Below, piece after piece: positions 17,878 through 25,515 of a stretch of 36,254 nucleotides of DNA. Position 1 is the first letter of the stretch. Each line of letters starts with the position of its first letter. The notes beneath the pieces are model-generated. The model made no database searches. It saw nothing but the letters and a program-made list of their open reading frames with translations, and was not told the origin of the DNA. Source of the DNA: an uncultured Oscillospiraceae bacterium (lineage in GTDB: Bacteria; Bacillota; Clostridia; Oscillospirales; Oscillospiraceae); the NCBI GenBank assembly GCA_947630755.1, contig CANRIU010000016.1, positions 1-36,254 of the forward strand, in the 5' to 3' direction. The position numbers and the translations under genes are program-made.

Positions 17878-20697
17878 TTATTTCTTGTTCTTATTCTTCT
17901 TTGCGATGACCACGCCGCCGGCGACTGCCGCAGCGGCGACAACGACCACCACTATCCAGATGACGGCGGAGCTGCCGCCCTCGGTGCTCTCCGCAGGCTC
18001 AGCGGGAGTCTCGGGCTCGGAGGGAGTCTCGGGAGTCTCGGGAGTCTCGGGGGTCGTGGGCTCGGAGGGTGCCGCGGGGGTCTCGGGGGCGTCGCCGTTG
18101 TGCACCAGCACAAGGGCGGAGATGGGATCCACCGTCACCGTGCCGTACACGGTGCCCAGGACCTCGGTGCCGGCCTTTTCGCCGTTAATGTACACGTCCC
18201 AGCTGCCGTCGGGGAGGGTGATCTCCTGGGCGGAGGGGTTTGCGTTGTAGATGAGGCACAGGCCCTCGCTGGTCTCGCCGTTGACGCCGCCGTTTACGGT
18301 GAAGGCCACCACGTTGGCGGGCATGTTCTCAAGGGCGGCCACATTGGCGTTGACGTCGGCTGCATTGTCGAGCCTCAGTGCGCCGTGGGCCTTGCGGAAG
18401 GCGATGAGGCCCTTGTAGTACTCGTAGACGTTGGCGACCTCGTCCGTGGCAAGGTCGGACCACTTCAGGCTGTTCACCGCGTCGGAGGCGTTGTAGCTGT
18501 TCTCGTTGAGGGAGCCGTCCTCATTGGGCTTGGTGCGGAGCATCTCCTCGCCGGCCTGCATGAAGGGTATGCCCTCGCTCATCATGTAGAACGCCGCGGC
18601 CAGGTTGTTCATCTTCACGATGTCCTCTCTGGAGGCGTCGGGGCGGGAGAGGGTTATGCGGTCGATGAGGGTGTTGTTGTCGTGGCAGGAGGCGTAGTTC
18701 ACCACCTGATAGGGGGTGGTGGTCCAAGAGGGCAGGCCCATGAAGTCCTTTATCATGGCGCTCTCCTTGCCCTCCGCGCCGGAGACGAAGCCGGGGTTCT
18801 TGTCGAACACGCTGCCCTTAAGGTCGTCGCGGATGTTGTCGGAGAAGAAGGCGAAATTCGGAGTGTGGAAGGAGTGGGCCTGGGTGACGGTGACAACGCT
18901 GGCCTTGGTTATGTCGGTGGACATGGTCCAGCCCTCGCCGTAGAATATGACGTCGGGGCGGACGGCGTGGATGCGGTCCACAAGCTCGTTTATGGTCTCC
19001 TTGTCCAGAAGGCCCACCAGGTCGAAGCGGAAGCCGTCGATGTGGTACTCGTCGCACCAGTAAATCACGGAGTCCACGATGTACTTGTGGACCATGCTGC
19101 GCTCGGAGGCGGTGTCGTTGCCGCAGCCGGAGCCGTTGGAGTAGGAGCCGTCGTCATTTATACGGGAGAAGTAGCCGGGGACGAGCTGGTTCACGGAGAA
19201 GGCGGCGGCGTCCTGAACATGGTTGTATACCACGTCCATGATGACGCTTATGCCGTTGTCGTGGAGACCCTTCACCATCTGCTTCATCTCGCTGACGCGG
19301 ACGGCGCCGTTGTAGGGGTCGGTGGAGTAGGAGCCCTCAGGCACGTTGTAGTTTACCGGGTCATAGCCCCAGTTAAACTGCGGCTCGTCAAGGCGCGTCT
19401 CGTCCACGGAGCCGTAGTCGTAGGAGGGCAGGAGGTGTATGTGGGTGACGCCCAGGTCCTTGATGTGGTCAAGTCCGGTGGGGATGCCCTCGGGGGAGAC
19501 GGTGCCAGTCTCGATGAGGCCCAGGAACTTGCCCTTATTCTGGATGCCGGAGCTCTCGTCAACTGAGAGGTCCCGGACGTGAAGCTCGTAGATAACCGCG
19601 TCATTGTACCCAAGATCCGCGTTGGGGTTTTTATCAGTATCCCAGCCCTCGGGGTCGGTGGAGTCCAGGTCCAGGACCATGGACCGCTTGCCGTTGACGC
19701 CGGTGGCCCGGGCGTAGGGGTCGACAGTCTCATGTGTCTCGCCGTTGACAACGGCGGTGTAGGTGTAATATGTACCGTTGAGGTCGCCCTCCTTCTCGGC
19801 TACCCATGTGCCGTTCACATCTGCGGTCATGGGGATAGTCTCGATGAGGTCGTCGGTGCCCTCGGTGCCGCTCTCATAGAGGTTGACGCTCACGGAATCG
19901 GCGGTGGGGGCCCAGACCCGGAAGGAGGTCTTTTCGGCGGTCCAGGTGTAGCCCAGATCGTCGCCTGTGTAGGTGAACTCCTCCTCGAAGCCTGCGGTGG
20001 AGTACACATTGGGCAGCGTCACGGGGTAGGTGCCGTCGAGGTATGTGATGGTGTAGGTCTTGAAGAGGTCAAGCGCCTCGGACATTTTCAGGGTGTAATT
20101 CCAGTCGTCCACGGTGACGACCTCGGCGATGGGGGCGATATTGCCGTCCTCGTCAACGATGGTGAAGGCCTCCGCCGGGTCGCCGTCCACCGGGGCGGTG
20201 AGGGTGACGGAGATCTCGTTTGCTATGTCGTCATAGCTGGTCTTTGAGGGGCGCTGGACAATGACCGCGTCGTCGCCGTACTCATAGGCGATGTTGGGCA
20301 CGCCGGACTCCACATACAGGTGTATGGTGCCGGAGGCCACCTCGGGGAAGGTCAAAAACTGGTCGGCGTCAACGTCCTTGCCGGCCCAGCTGTCGCCGCC
20401 CTGGCGGACGATGTAGCCCATGGAGATGATGCCGGGGTGGATGTGGATGGTGGTGACAACGCCGCCGTCCTCGGGCTCAAAGACGGCGCCGCCGCCCTCG
20501 CCTCCGACCTCCCAGTACCAGACGTCCCAGCCCTCGTAGTTTCCGTCCTCGCGGTGGTAGTGAATAACTACCGTGACCCCCTCGGCCTCGTCGGCGAGGG
20601 CCGTGGGCATGGCGCACGCAAAGGCGGACAGGGCGATGAGCAGTGCCAGCGTCAGCGCGCAGGTGCGCTTAAGCTGCCGGGTGAAGTGATTTGCCAT
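17878..20697 (-). CDS. pulA: Cell-surface type I pullulanase (GH13)
   Basis: A 939-residue secreted debranching enzyme that cleaves alpha-1,6 bonds in pullulan, glycogen and branched dextrins. Order: signal peptide (about 1-35, ending near ALA-DE), an N-terminal carbohydrate-binding domain with WYWEVGGEG (PUD/CBM41 type), a CBM48-like domain, then the GH13 barrel. The type I pullulanase signature appears as FNWGYDP. Catalytic residues are the nucleophile Asp559 (GFRFD), acid Glu588 (YGEGW) and Asp673 (SCHDN). The C terminus has a Pro/Thr/Glu linker, one membrane helix and a Lys-rich tail, so it stays anchored outside the membrane. A LacI-type operator overlaps its transcription start and is shared with malE. 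Confidence 0.95.
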   Translation of the reverse strand: MANHFTRQLKRTCALTLALLIALSAFACAMPTALADEAEGVTVVIHYHREDGNYEGWDVWYWEVGGEGGGAVFEPEDGGVVTTIHIHPGIISMGYIVRQGGDSWAGKDVDADQFLTFPEVASGTIHLYVESGVPNIAYEYGDDAVIVQRPSKTSYDDIANEISVTLTAPVDGDPAEAFTIVDEDGNIAPIAEVVTVDDWNYTLKMSEALDLFKTYTITYLDGTYPVTLPNVYSTAGFEEEFTYTGDDLGYTWTAEKTSFRVWAPTADSVSVNLYESGTEGTDDLIETIPMTADVNGTWVAEKEGDLNGTYYTYTAVVNGETHETVDPYARATGVNGKRSMVLDLDSTDPEGWDTDKNPNADLGYNDAVIYELHVRDLSVDESSGIQNKGKFLGLIETGTVSPEGIPTGLDHIKDLGVTHIHLLPSYDYGSVDETRLDEPQFNWGYDPVNYNVPEGSYSTDPYNGAVRVSEMKQMVKGLHDNGISVIMDVVYNHVQDAAAFSVNQLVPGYFSRINDDGSYSNGSGCGNDTASERSMVHKYIVDSVIYWCDEYHIDGFRFDLVGLLDKETINELVDRIHAVRPDVIFYGEGWTMSTDITKASVVTVTQAHSFHTPNFAFFSDNIRDDLKGSVFDKNPGFVSGAEGKESAMIKDFMGLPSWTTTPYQVVNYASCHDNNTLIDRITLSRPDASREDIVKMNNLAAAFYMMSEGIPFMQAGEEMLRTKPNEDGSLNENSYNASDAVNSLKWSDLATDEVANVYEYYKGLIAFRKAHGALRLDNAADVNANVAALENMPANVVAFTVNGGVNGETSEGLCLIYNANPSAQEITLPDGSWDVYINGEKAGTEVLGTVYGTVTVDPISALVLVHNGDAPETPAAPSEPTTPETPETPETPSEPETPAEPAESTEGGSSAVIWIVVVVVAAAAVAGGVVIAKKNKNKK

Positions 20698-20796
20698 TGA
20701 TTATCCTCCTCTTTTTTTGTGGTCTCCGGCCTCCCGCCCCCGGTCTTACCTGCCGGAGGACGGAATATCGGTCGGATTGACCATATTTTGCGGTAA

Positions 20797-20810
20797 GCTA
20801 ATCGATTAAC
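20797..20810 (-). promoter_or_regulatory. LacI-family operator at the pullulanase start point
   Basis: On the minus strand it reads GTTAATCGATTAGC, a near-perfect palindrome centred on CG, typical of LacI/GalR (MalR) operators. It lies 8-21 bases beyond the -10 box, so bound repressor would block initiation. The same core TTAAYCGATTAGC occurs upstream of malE at 36226-36238. Confidence 0.75.
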
Positions 20811-20817
20811 TATCATT

Positions 20818-20846
20818 AATATAATACCTTCACCCATTGCTGTCAA
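20818..20846 (-). promoter_or_regulatory. Pullulanase promoter
   Basis: On the minus strand a perfect TTGACA (20841-20846), a 17-base spacer and TATATT (20818-20823). The leader to the ATG is about 115 bases and ends with GAGGAGG. Confidence 0.85.
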
Positions 20847-20850
20847 GCAT

Positions 20851-20876
20851 AAAAATACCAAATGCCTGTTATTTTT
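20851..20876 (-). terminator. AT-rich hairpin after the blaR1-like gene
   Basis: AAAAATA and TATTTTT pair, with two further C-G/A-U pairs inside, just past the stop and directly before the pullulanase -35 box. On the minus strand it ends in T5. The stem is AT-rich, so it may be a weak terminator. Confidence 0.4.
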
Positions 20877-20880
20877 GAGT

Positions 20881-22272
20881 TTAAGAGTTTGAAATATTGT
20901 AGCTCAAATGGACCCCGGAGACGTTATATTCGGAGGAGTTGAAAAGATAGAGCTTATATGTCCCGGTTTCGTTTACGGTAAAGGAGTATGAGCCGCTCTC
21001 CTCCGTGATTTCCACATATGTCACCGTATCTCCTTCATCGGCGTATCCGATCCGGAGCTTCGCCCCGGGGCAGGCGCCGCTGACGCTGACAGTCAGCCTC
21101 TGTCCCGCGGCGATGGGCAGAGCCCTGAAGGTATAGCCCGTGTTTGGGGCGATCTCGCCGCGAAGCCCTGACGTGTCCGCCGCGTCCGCCACTGTACCTT
21201 CAATGTCAAATACCGTTTTTTCGGAGAGCTCCGGCCTCTCTTTTACATTTATGACCCCGGCTTCGGGCCGCCCTGTGTACTCGGGCAGCGGGGAGGGGTC
21301 TCCGGCGCGCACAACTCCGTCAGGATTTGAAACTGTGATTTCCTGCGCCCCGGAGGCCGCAAAGGCGGTCCCCGTTACGACCGTCACAAGCGCAAGGGCG
21401 AGGGCAAGCGCACCTGCCGATTTTTTTCTGAACCTCATAATAGACTCGATCCTTTCTTCAATCGCGTTTTTTGCAAAGCAGCTGTAAAACGGCGGAATAT
21501 TACGCCGCGTCTCCTCCATCGAGATAAGCGCCCGGGCGTAGGAGGCGCGGTCGTCTCCCCCAAGGCGTCGGACGACGCACTCATCGCAGACAAGCTCGAT
21601 GTCCCGGTTAAATAAAATGTAAAGTACCCACATCGCCGGGTTGAACCAGTGGACGCACACCGCCATAGCCGCGGCCAGCTTTCTCACAGCGTCAAAGCGG
21701 CGGATATGGACGTACTCGTGGAGCAGTGCATACTTCAGCTGTTCCTCTTTTCCCCAGTCCGTGTTTTTCGGCATCAGGATGACCGGGTGAATGATCCCGC
21801 AGGTCAGGGGAGTGGAAATTCCGGTGAGGCTTCGCACCTCAATTGTCCGCCGGAGGGGAAGTTCGGAGAGCCAATTTTGCACAAAATCATTCTGCACAGG
21901 CAGGGAGGTCCGAAATTCCCGGCGGCAGCGCAGATAGCGCAGGGCAAAAAAGCCAAGGAACAGCGCCGCCCCCGCCATCCACATAAGCCTCAAAGCCCAC
22001 ACTGCCGACCCATGGACGCCGAGAGCCCTCCCGGCTCCCTCCCTGATAACCGACGCGGTTTTTTCCGCCTCCGCCGTGATGGCGCTCCGGCCTGACATCG
22101 TGAGGGGGACCTTAATGACCGAAAATGATACGGGCAGGAGCAGACGTACAAGGGCGACTTCCCAAAATGCCAAAAGCAGCTTCTTTGGCAGCTTATGGAT
22201 AGCTGCCGCCCGAATGACGGTTATAACAAGGATCATGACCGCCCCGGAAAGGCTCATCCGCAAAAGGCCCAT
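20881..22272 (-). CDS. BlaR1/MecR1-like M56 membrane metallopeptidase sensor
   Basis: 463 residues with membrane segments at about 5-25, 30-55 and 95-115 and another after the peptidase domain. The zinc protease motif HEYVH is at 185-189, followed by the ELVCDE segment that supplies the third ligand. In the BlaR1 family this domain relays a signal that leads to cleavage of the BlaI repressor. The extracellular C-terminal part (about 160 residues) has no SxxK/SxN penicillin-binding motifs. It looks like a beta-rich PPC-type domain (GSYSFTVNETGTYKLYLF). The inducer is therefore probably not a beta-lactam. The ATG at 22272 is chosen for the GGGAG site before it and follows the blaI stop by 5 bases. 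Confidence 0.85.
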   Translation of the reverse strand: MGLLRMSLSGAVMILVITVIRAAAIHKLPKKLLLAFWEVALVRLLLPVSFSVIKVPLTMSGRSAITAEAEKTASVIREGAGRALGVHGSAVWALRLMWMAGAALFLGFFALRYLRCRREFRTSLPVQNDFVQNWLSELPLRRTIEVRSLTGISTPLTCGIIHPVILMPKNTDWGKEEQLKYALLHEYVHIRRFDAVRKLAAAMAVCVHWFNPAMWVLYILFNRDIELVCDECVVRRLGGDDRASYARALISMEETRRNIPPFYSCFAKNAIEERIESIMRFRKKSAGALALALALVTVVTGTAFAASGAQEITVSNPDGVVRAGDPSPLPEYTGRPEAGVINVKERPELSEKTVFDIEGTVADAADTSGLRGEIAPNTGYTFRALPIAAGQRLTVSVSGACPGAKLRIGYADEGDTVTYVEITEESGSYSFTVNETGTYKLYLFNSSEYNVSGVHLSYNISNS

Positions 22273-22277
22273 CAGTC

Positions 22278-22637
22278 TCACTCCCACTTGTCAACGATCT
22301 GCCGGAGCTGCTCGATCTGCTCGGCGGTGAGCCGCTTTTTGCCCAGCAGAGCGGCGAACAGATTGTTCGCGGAGCCGTCGTAGATTTTCTGAATAAGCTC
22401 GTTTGTCTCCGCCTCCTGCACCGCCTCCCTGGAAACAAGGGCGTGGCACATGAAATTGGGCTCGGAGCGCTCTATGGCGCCCTTTTTGATGCAGCGCTTT
22501 ATCAGCGTGTAGGTCGTGTTCATGTTCCAGCCCGTCTCCTCCTTCAGCACGTCGGAGATGTGCTTCGCCGTGGCGTCCCCCTCCCGCCAGAGCACGCTCA
22601 TCACCTTGATTTCCGAATCAAAAAGCTTTATCTCCAT
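22278..22637 (-). CDS. blaI: BlaI/MecI-family transcriptional repressor
   Basis: A 119-residue winged-helix repressor. The N-terminal DNA-binding part (EIKVMSVLWREGDATAKHISDVL, WNMNTTYTLIKRCIKKG) matches the BlaI/MecI fold, and the C-terminal helices (EAETNELIQKIYDG onward) dimerise. The family binds palindromes at its own promoter and is inactivated by proteolysis triggered by its M56 partner, which is the next gene. The ATG at 22637 has AAAGGAG upstream. Three candidate operators lie across its promoter. No beta-lactamase gene is adjacent, so the regulated target besides itself is unknown. Confidence 0.92.
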   Translation of the reverse strand: MEIKLFDSEIKVMSVLWREGDATAKHISDVLKEETGWNMNTTYTLIKRCIKKGAIERSEPNFMCHALVSREAVQEAETNELIQKIYDGSANNLFAALLGKKRLTAEQIEQLRQIVDKWE

Positions 22638-22655
22638 TCGACCGTCTCCTTTCAT

Positions 22656-22729
22656 ACGACCAGAGTAGTTTGTCATGACATGTTCATACTACCACAGTCG
22701 TGTGGAAATGTCAACACTACTGCGGTAGT
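22656..22729 (-). promoter_or_regulatory. blaI promoter with three BlaI-type operators
   Basis: On the minus strand the promoter is TTGACA (22709-22714), 17 bases, TAGTAT (22686-22691). Palindromes of the form ACTAC-N4-GTAGT occur at 22716-22729 (perfect arms), 22688-22701 (one mismatch, overlapping the -10 box) and 22656-22669 (one mismatch, in the leader). Their centres are 28 and 32 bases apart, close to three helical turns, so dimers would bind one face of the DNA. Confidence 0.85.
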
Positions 22730-22738
22730 TTATTGTGA

Positions 22739-22782
22739 AAAAAGCGCGGGATACGGGCGAATACCCGTATCCCGCGCTTTTT
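22739..22782. terminator. Long terminator hairpin after the phosphoesterase gene
   Basis: A perfect 19-bp stem (22739-22757 with 22764-22782, loop of 6) with A/T tracts on both sides; T6 follows on the minus strand. It isolates the blaI promoter from the upstream operon. Confidence 0.92.
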
Positions 22783-22795
22783 GGCCCTTTTGGGC

Positions 22796-23386
22796 TCAAA
22801 TTTCGATTATGCACTTTTCGTAGGCGTTCACCACCGTGGTGCCGGAGAGACTGGTCAGCTGCGGTATGTTGACGCCGTAATTTTTATGTATGTGACCGTG
22901 GATGAAGTAGCTGGGGTGGTACTTGTCCACCAGCTCCTGAAAGCACTCAAACCCCCTGTGGGACATGGAGTCGAAGTCGTTTATGTGCCTTATGGGCGCG
23001 TGGGTGACGACTATGTCCACGCCGTGCCAGAGCCTGAGCTTTAAAGCCAGACGCCGGATCCTGCGGCGCATCTGCTCCTCGGTGTACATGTTCTCCCCCT
23101 TGCGGTAGCGGAAGGACCCTCCCAGGCCCATTATCCTCAGCTCTCCCACCCGGACAAGCTCCCCGTCGATGCACTGGCAGCCCTCCGGCGGGGTGTCGAT
23201 GAGCCTGTCGTCGTGGTTTCCACGGACATACAGGAGCGGGCAGTTCGCCATTGTCACGAGAAACTCAAGGTAGTGGGGACTTAAGTCCCCGCAGGAGATT
23301 ATCATGTCTATCCCGTCCAGCTTCCCGGGGGAGTAGTAGTCGTAAAGTGACTTTGACTCGTCGTCGGCGACAGCCAGTATCCTCAT
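22796..23386 (-). CDS. Calcineurin-like metallophosphoesterase
   Basis: A 196-residue single-domain cytoplasmic phosphoesterase. The metal-binding motifs are present: GD (33-34), GNHD (56-59), TH (128-129) and GHIH (164-167). The first motif is Asp8-Asp-Glu10, where most relatives have Asp-x-His, so one metal ligand may differ. The ATG overlaps the stop of the upstream ParB-like/BMP gene (ATGA), implying coupled translation and a shared job. The substrate is unknown; relatives act on cyclic nucleotides, phosphodiesters or nucleotides. Confidence 0.88.
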   Translation of the reverse strand: MRILAVADDESKSLYDYYSPGKLDGIDMIISCGDLSPHYLEFLVTMANCPLLYVRGNHDDRLIDTPPEGCQCIDGELVRVGELRIMGLGGSFRYRKGENMYTEEQMRRRIRRLALKLRLWHGVDIVVTHAPIRHINDFDSMSHRGFECFQELVDKYHPSYFIHGHIHKNYGVNIPQLTSLSGTTVVNAYEKCIIEI

Positions 23387-25338
23387 AAGCTCCCCGGACC
23401 CTTCTCCGGCTTCTTCGCCTTCTCCACGCCCACGCTCTCCACCGTGGCCTTTCCGGTGGAGCTGAGCTCGTCGTACTCCGGGATGCGCCCCTCCACGTTC
23501 TCCACAAGGTAGTCCATCGCCATTATCTCCTCGAGGTCGAAGGGCCGTCCCGCCTCCCCGGCGACCTCGCCGCCCTGGAGGTGTATCGGCCCGATGAAGG
23601 GGTCTATTATCCAGCGGGATATGCCCTCCTTCAGGTACCCGGCGAGGCGCCTCACACTCTCGGGCACGGCCTCGGTCACGGACACGTCCACCACCCCGGC
23701 GGACATGCCCCAGTAGTAGTTTATGGCCTTGCTGGAGCTCTCGTACTCAGCCTTCAGCGTGCCGTTGAGCACCTGCCGCAGCAGCCCCTCGTAATATACG
23801 CCCCACCGCCATATCGGCGCCGCCAGCAGCTTTTGCGTCTCGCCGTCCACGAAGCTCAGTCCCAGAGTCTGCCCCGGCTCGTAGAGCCTTGCGTTGTCCA
23901 TGGAGGAGATGAGCCTTATGCCCTCGCTTCTCAGCCGCTCCATCGCCGCGTGGCGTCCGCCGACGCTGGACCACTCCAGCCTCACCTGTGCCCGGGGATT
24001 CACCATCTTCGCCCCCAGGGCGAAGGCATTTATCCCAGCTATCTGCCCGAAGATGGGGTAGTCGCACACATAGCCTATCTTCCCCGTCTCCGCCAGTGCC
24101 CCGGCGATGGCGCCGATGATGAATTTCGCCTCGTAGATCCTCGCGTAATATGTGCGCACATACCTGTGGGGCTTATTTATGGAGCAGTTCATTATGAGCG
24201 TCCCGGGGTTGTCCACCGCCGCACGGAGGCTGGCAGGCAGCAGCACCGGGGAGGTGGTGAAAATAACGTCGCACCTGTTCCGGACGGCCTCCAGCACCGC
24301 AGCCTCCGGCTCCTCGGGGGAGCTGAAGTAGGCGGAGGTCTCCATCCTGTCGGCGAACACCCTCTGGACGTACTGGCGGCCCAGCTCGTGCCCGTGGGTC
24401 CAGCCGGAGAGCTCCGGCGTCTTGTCGTGGACAAAGCCCACCTTCCTGCCCAGCACCGCGGCGGTGGTGTTCGAAATGACCTTGGAGATTATATTCGTCT
24501 TTCGCTCCACGGGCACGGGCTTCACCTCGATGGGCTCCTTCTCCTGCTGGAGCTTCATCTCCTCCCAGAGCTTCCCCACGCTCTTTTTCAGCTCCGCGGG
24601 GCTTGCGGCGCACAGGTCGGCGTAGGAGTAGACCTTGAGGTACGTCAAAAGCGCGTCCCCCACGGTAGAGGCCAGCTTCATGCCCCCCCTGCCCTCGTAG
24701 GCGGTGCGGAAGTTGTAGTAGGCTGTGGAGAAGGCCCTGCGCTCGTCCTCAGTCCACTGCTCATCCGGCCCCTTGCCCAGATACCGCAGGAGCTGCCCGT
24801 AGCAGCCCTTCTTTGAAAACTCCACGAAATTCACATGGGAGTAGCGGTAGAAGTCCACAAACTCATAGTATATGTCGCTCTCAAGCCCCGTGCCCCGCTC
24901 GGGCATGACCCGGGTGACATCCGCCATGACCGTCACGGCGTCAAAGAATTTGAGGACGCTGGCGCGCTTGTTGCCCTCCTCCACATAGTACCTGTTCATG
25001 TACTCGTAGACCTTCAGCGGGTCGCGGATGCCCTCCTGAAGGTGGCTCTTGCACAGCGACTCCCACTTCGCAGCAAACTCCGTGTTCTCCGGGAGTATGG
25101 GCATGAAATTCCTGGCAAAGCTTCTGGTGCGGCCACGGGTCTTTGTCCCGACGATGAACTCTGCCGGGATCTGGCACACGCCCAGCTTTATCCCGAGGCT
25201 TATGCGCTCCTCCGGAAGAAAGTCGTCCATGACCGGCAGCACCGGGTTCTGCCCTCCGGAGACGCAGGCCCTGTACTCCTTCTGCCCGGCTTTCAGGGCG
25301 TCCCTGTAATACTGCTCCATGCTGTAATACTGCTCCAT
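23383..25338 (-). CDS. ParB-like domain fused to a BMP/PnrA-type binding domain, cytoplasmic
   Basis: 651 residues. About 50-145 resembles the ParB/sulfiredoxin-like fold (IPAEFIVGTKTRGRTRSFARN, then YYVEEGNKRASVLKFF with GNKR at 122-125). A helical linker follows. From about 298 to 610 it is a BMP-family (PnrA/Med) periplasmic-binding fold (VGFVHDKTPELSGWTHGHELGRQYVQ; IGAIAGALAETGKIGYV). BMP proteins are normally exported lipoproteins that bind nucleosides. This one has no signal peptide or lipobox, so it should be an internal sensor. The start at 25338 is fixed by CAGGAGG 7 bases upstream. It is coupled by ATGA to a metallophosphoesterase. No ABC permease or ATPase of the BMP type is nearby. 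The function is unknown; sensing a nucleoside or nucleotide is my inference. Confidence 0.8.
   Translation of the reverse strand: MEQYYSMEQYYRDALKAGQKEYRACVSGGQNPVLPVMDDFLPEERISLGIKLGVCQIPAEFIVGTKTRGRTRSFARNFMPILPENTEFAAKWESLCKSHLQEGIRDPLKVYEYMNRYYVEEGNKRASVLKFFDAVTVMADVTRVMPERGTGLESDIYYEFVDFYRYSHVNFVEFSKKGCYGQLLRYLGKGPDEQWTEDERRAFSTAYYNFRTAYEGRGGMKLASTVGDALLTYLKVYSYADLCAASPAELKKSVGKLWEEMKLQQEKEPIEVKPVPVERKTNIISKVISNTTAAVLGRKVGFVHDKTPELSGWTHGHELGRQYVQRVFADRMETSAYFSSPEEPEAAVLEAVRNRCDVIFTTSPVLLPASLRAAVDNPGTLIMNCSINKPHRYVRTYYARIYEAKFIIGAIAGALAETGKIGYVCDYPIFGQIAGINAFALGAKMVNPRAQVRLEWSSVGGRHAAMERLRSEGIRLISSMDNARLYEPGQTLGLSFVDGETQKLLAAPIWRWGVYYEGLLRQVLNGTLKAEYESSSKAINYYWGMSAGVVDVSVTEAVPESVRRLAGYLKEGISRWIIDPFIGPIHLQGGEVAGEAGRPFDLEEIMAMDYLVENVEGRIPEYDELSSTGKATVESVGVEKAKKPEKGPGSL
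25304..25338 (-). repeat. 18-base tandem duplication at a start codon
   Basis: Two exact 17-base copies with period 18 encode MEQYY-S-MEQYY at the N terminus of the ParB-like/BMP protein. The duplication repeats the start codon, but only the outer ATG has the AGGAGG site. Confidence 0.9.
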
Positions 25339-25398
25339 ATTCGTCCTCCTGAAAAAATGTGGCGGGAAGAAAATTCCTTTTTTTACTGGACAAATGAG

Positions 25399-25428
25399 TT
25401 GATTTACGCTAAAATGTATATTTATACT
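25399..25428 (+). promoter_or_regulatory. Possible plsY promoter
   Basis: TTGATT (25399-25404), an 18-base spacer and TATACT (25423-25428), about 80 bases before the plsY ATG. A GC hairpin CGCGGG/CCCGCG follows in the leader near 25445-25463. Confidence 0.5.
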
Positions 25429-25515
25429 ATTCTTATTAAGCAGCGGCGCGGGCATTTTCCCGCGACCCTATTTTATCTGATAGCTCTCGGGATTACAACG
25501 GCGGAGGTGACAAAA

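Noticed and set aside
18005..18090. Short tandem repeats as a possible CRISPR or VNTR
   Set aside because: They encode the Thr-Pro-Glu linker of the pullulanase; there are no spacers or direct repeats of CRISPR size anywhere in the window.
22278..22676. Longer start for blaI at 22676
   Set aside because: The extra 13 residues overlap an operator and lack a ribosome site, whereas the ATG at 22637 follows AAAGGAG and matches the family's usual N terminus.
24835..25515. N-terminal extension of the plsY frame
   Set aside because: It is antisense to the ParB-like/BMP gene, has no membrane or family character, and the ATG at 25516 has a strong ribosome site.
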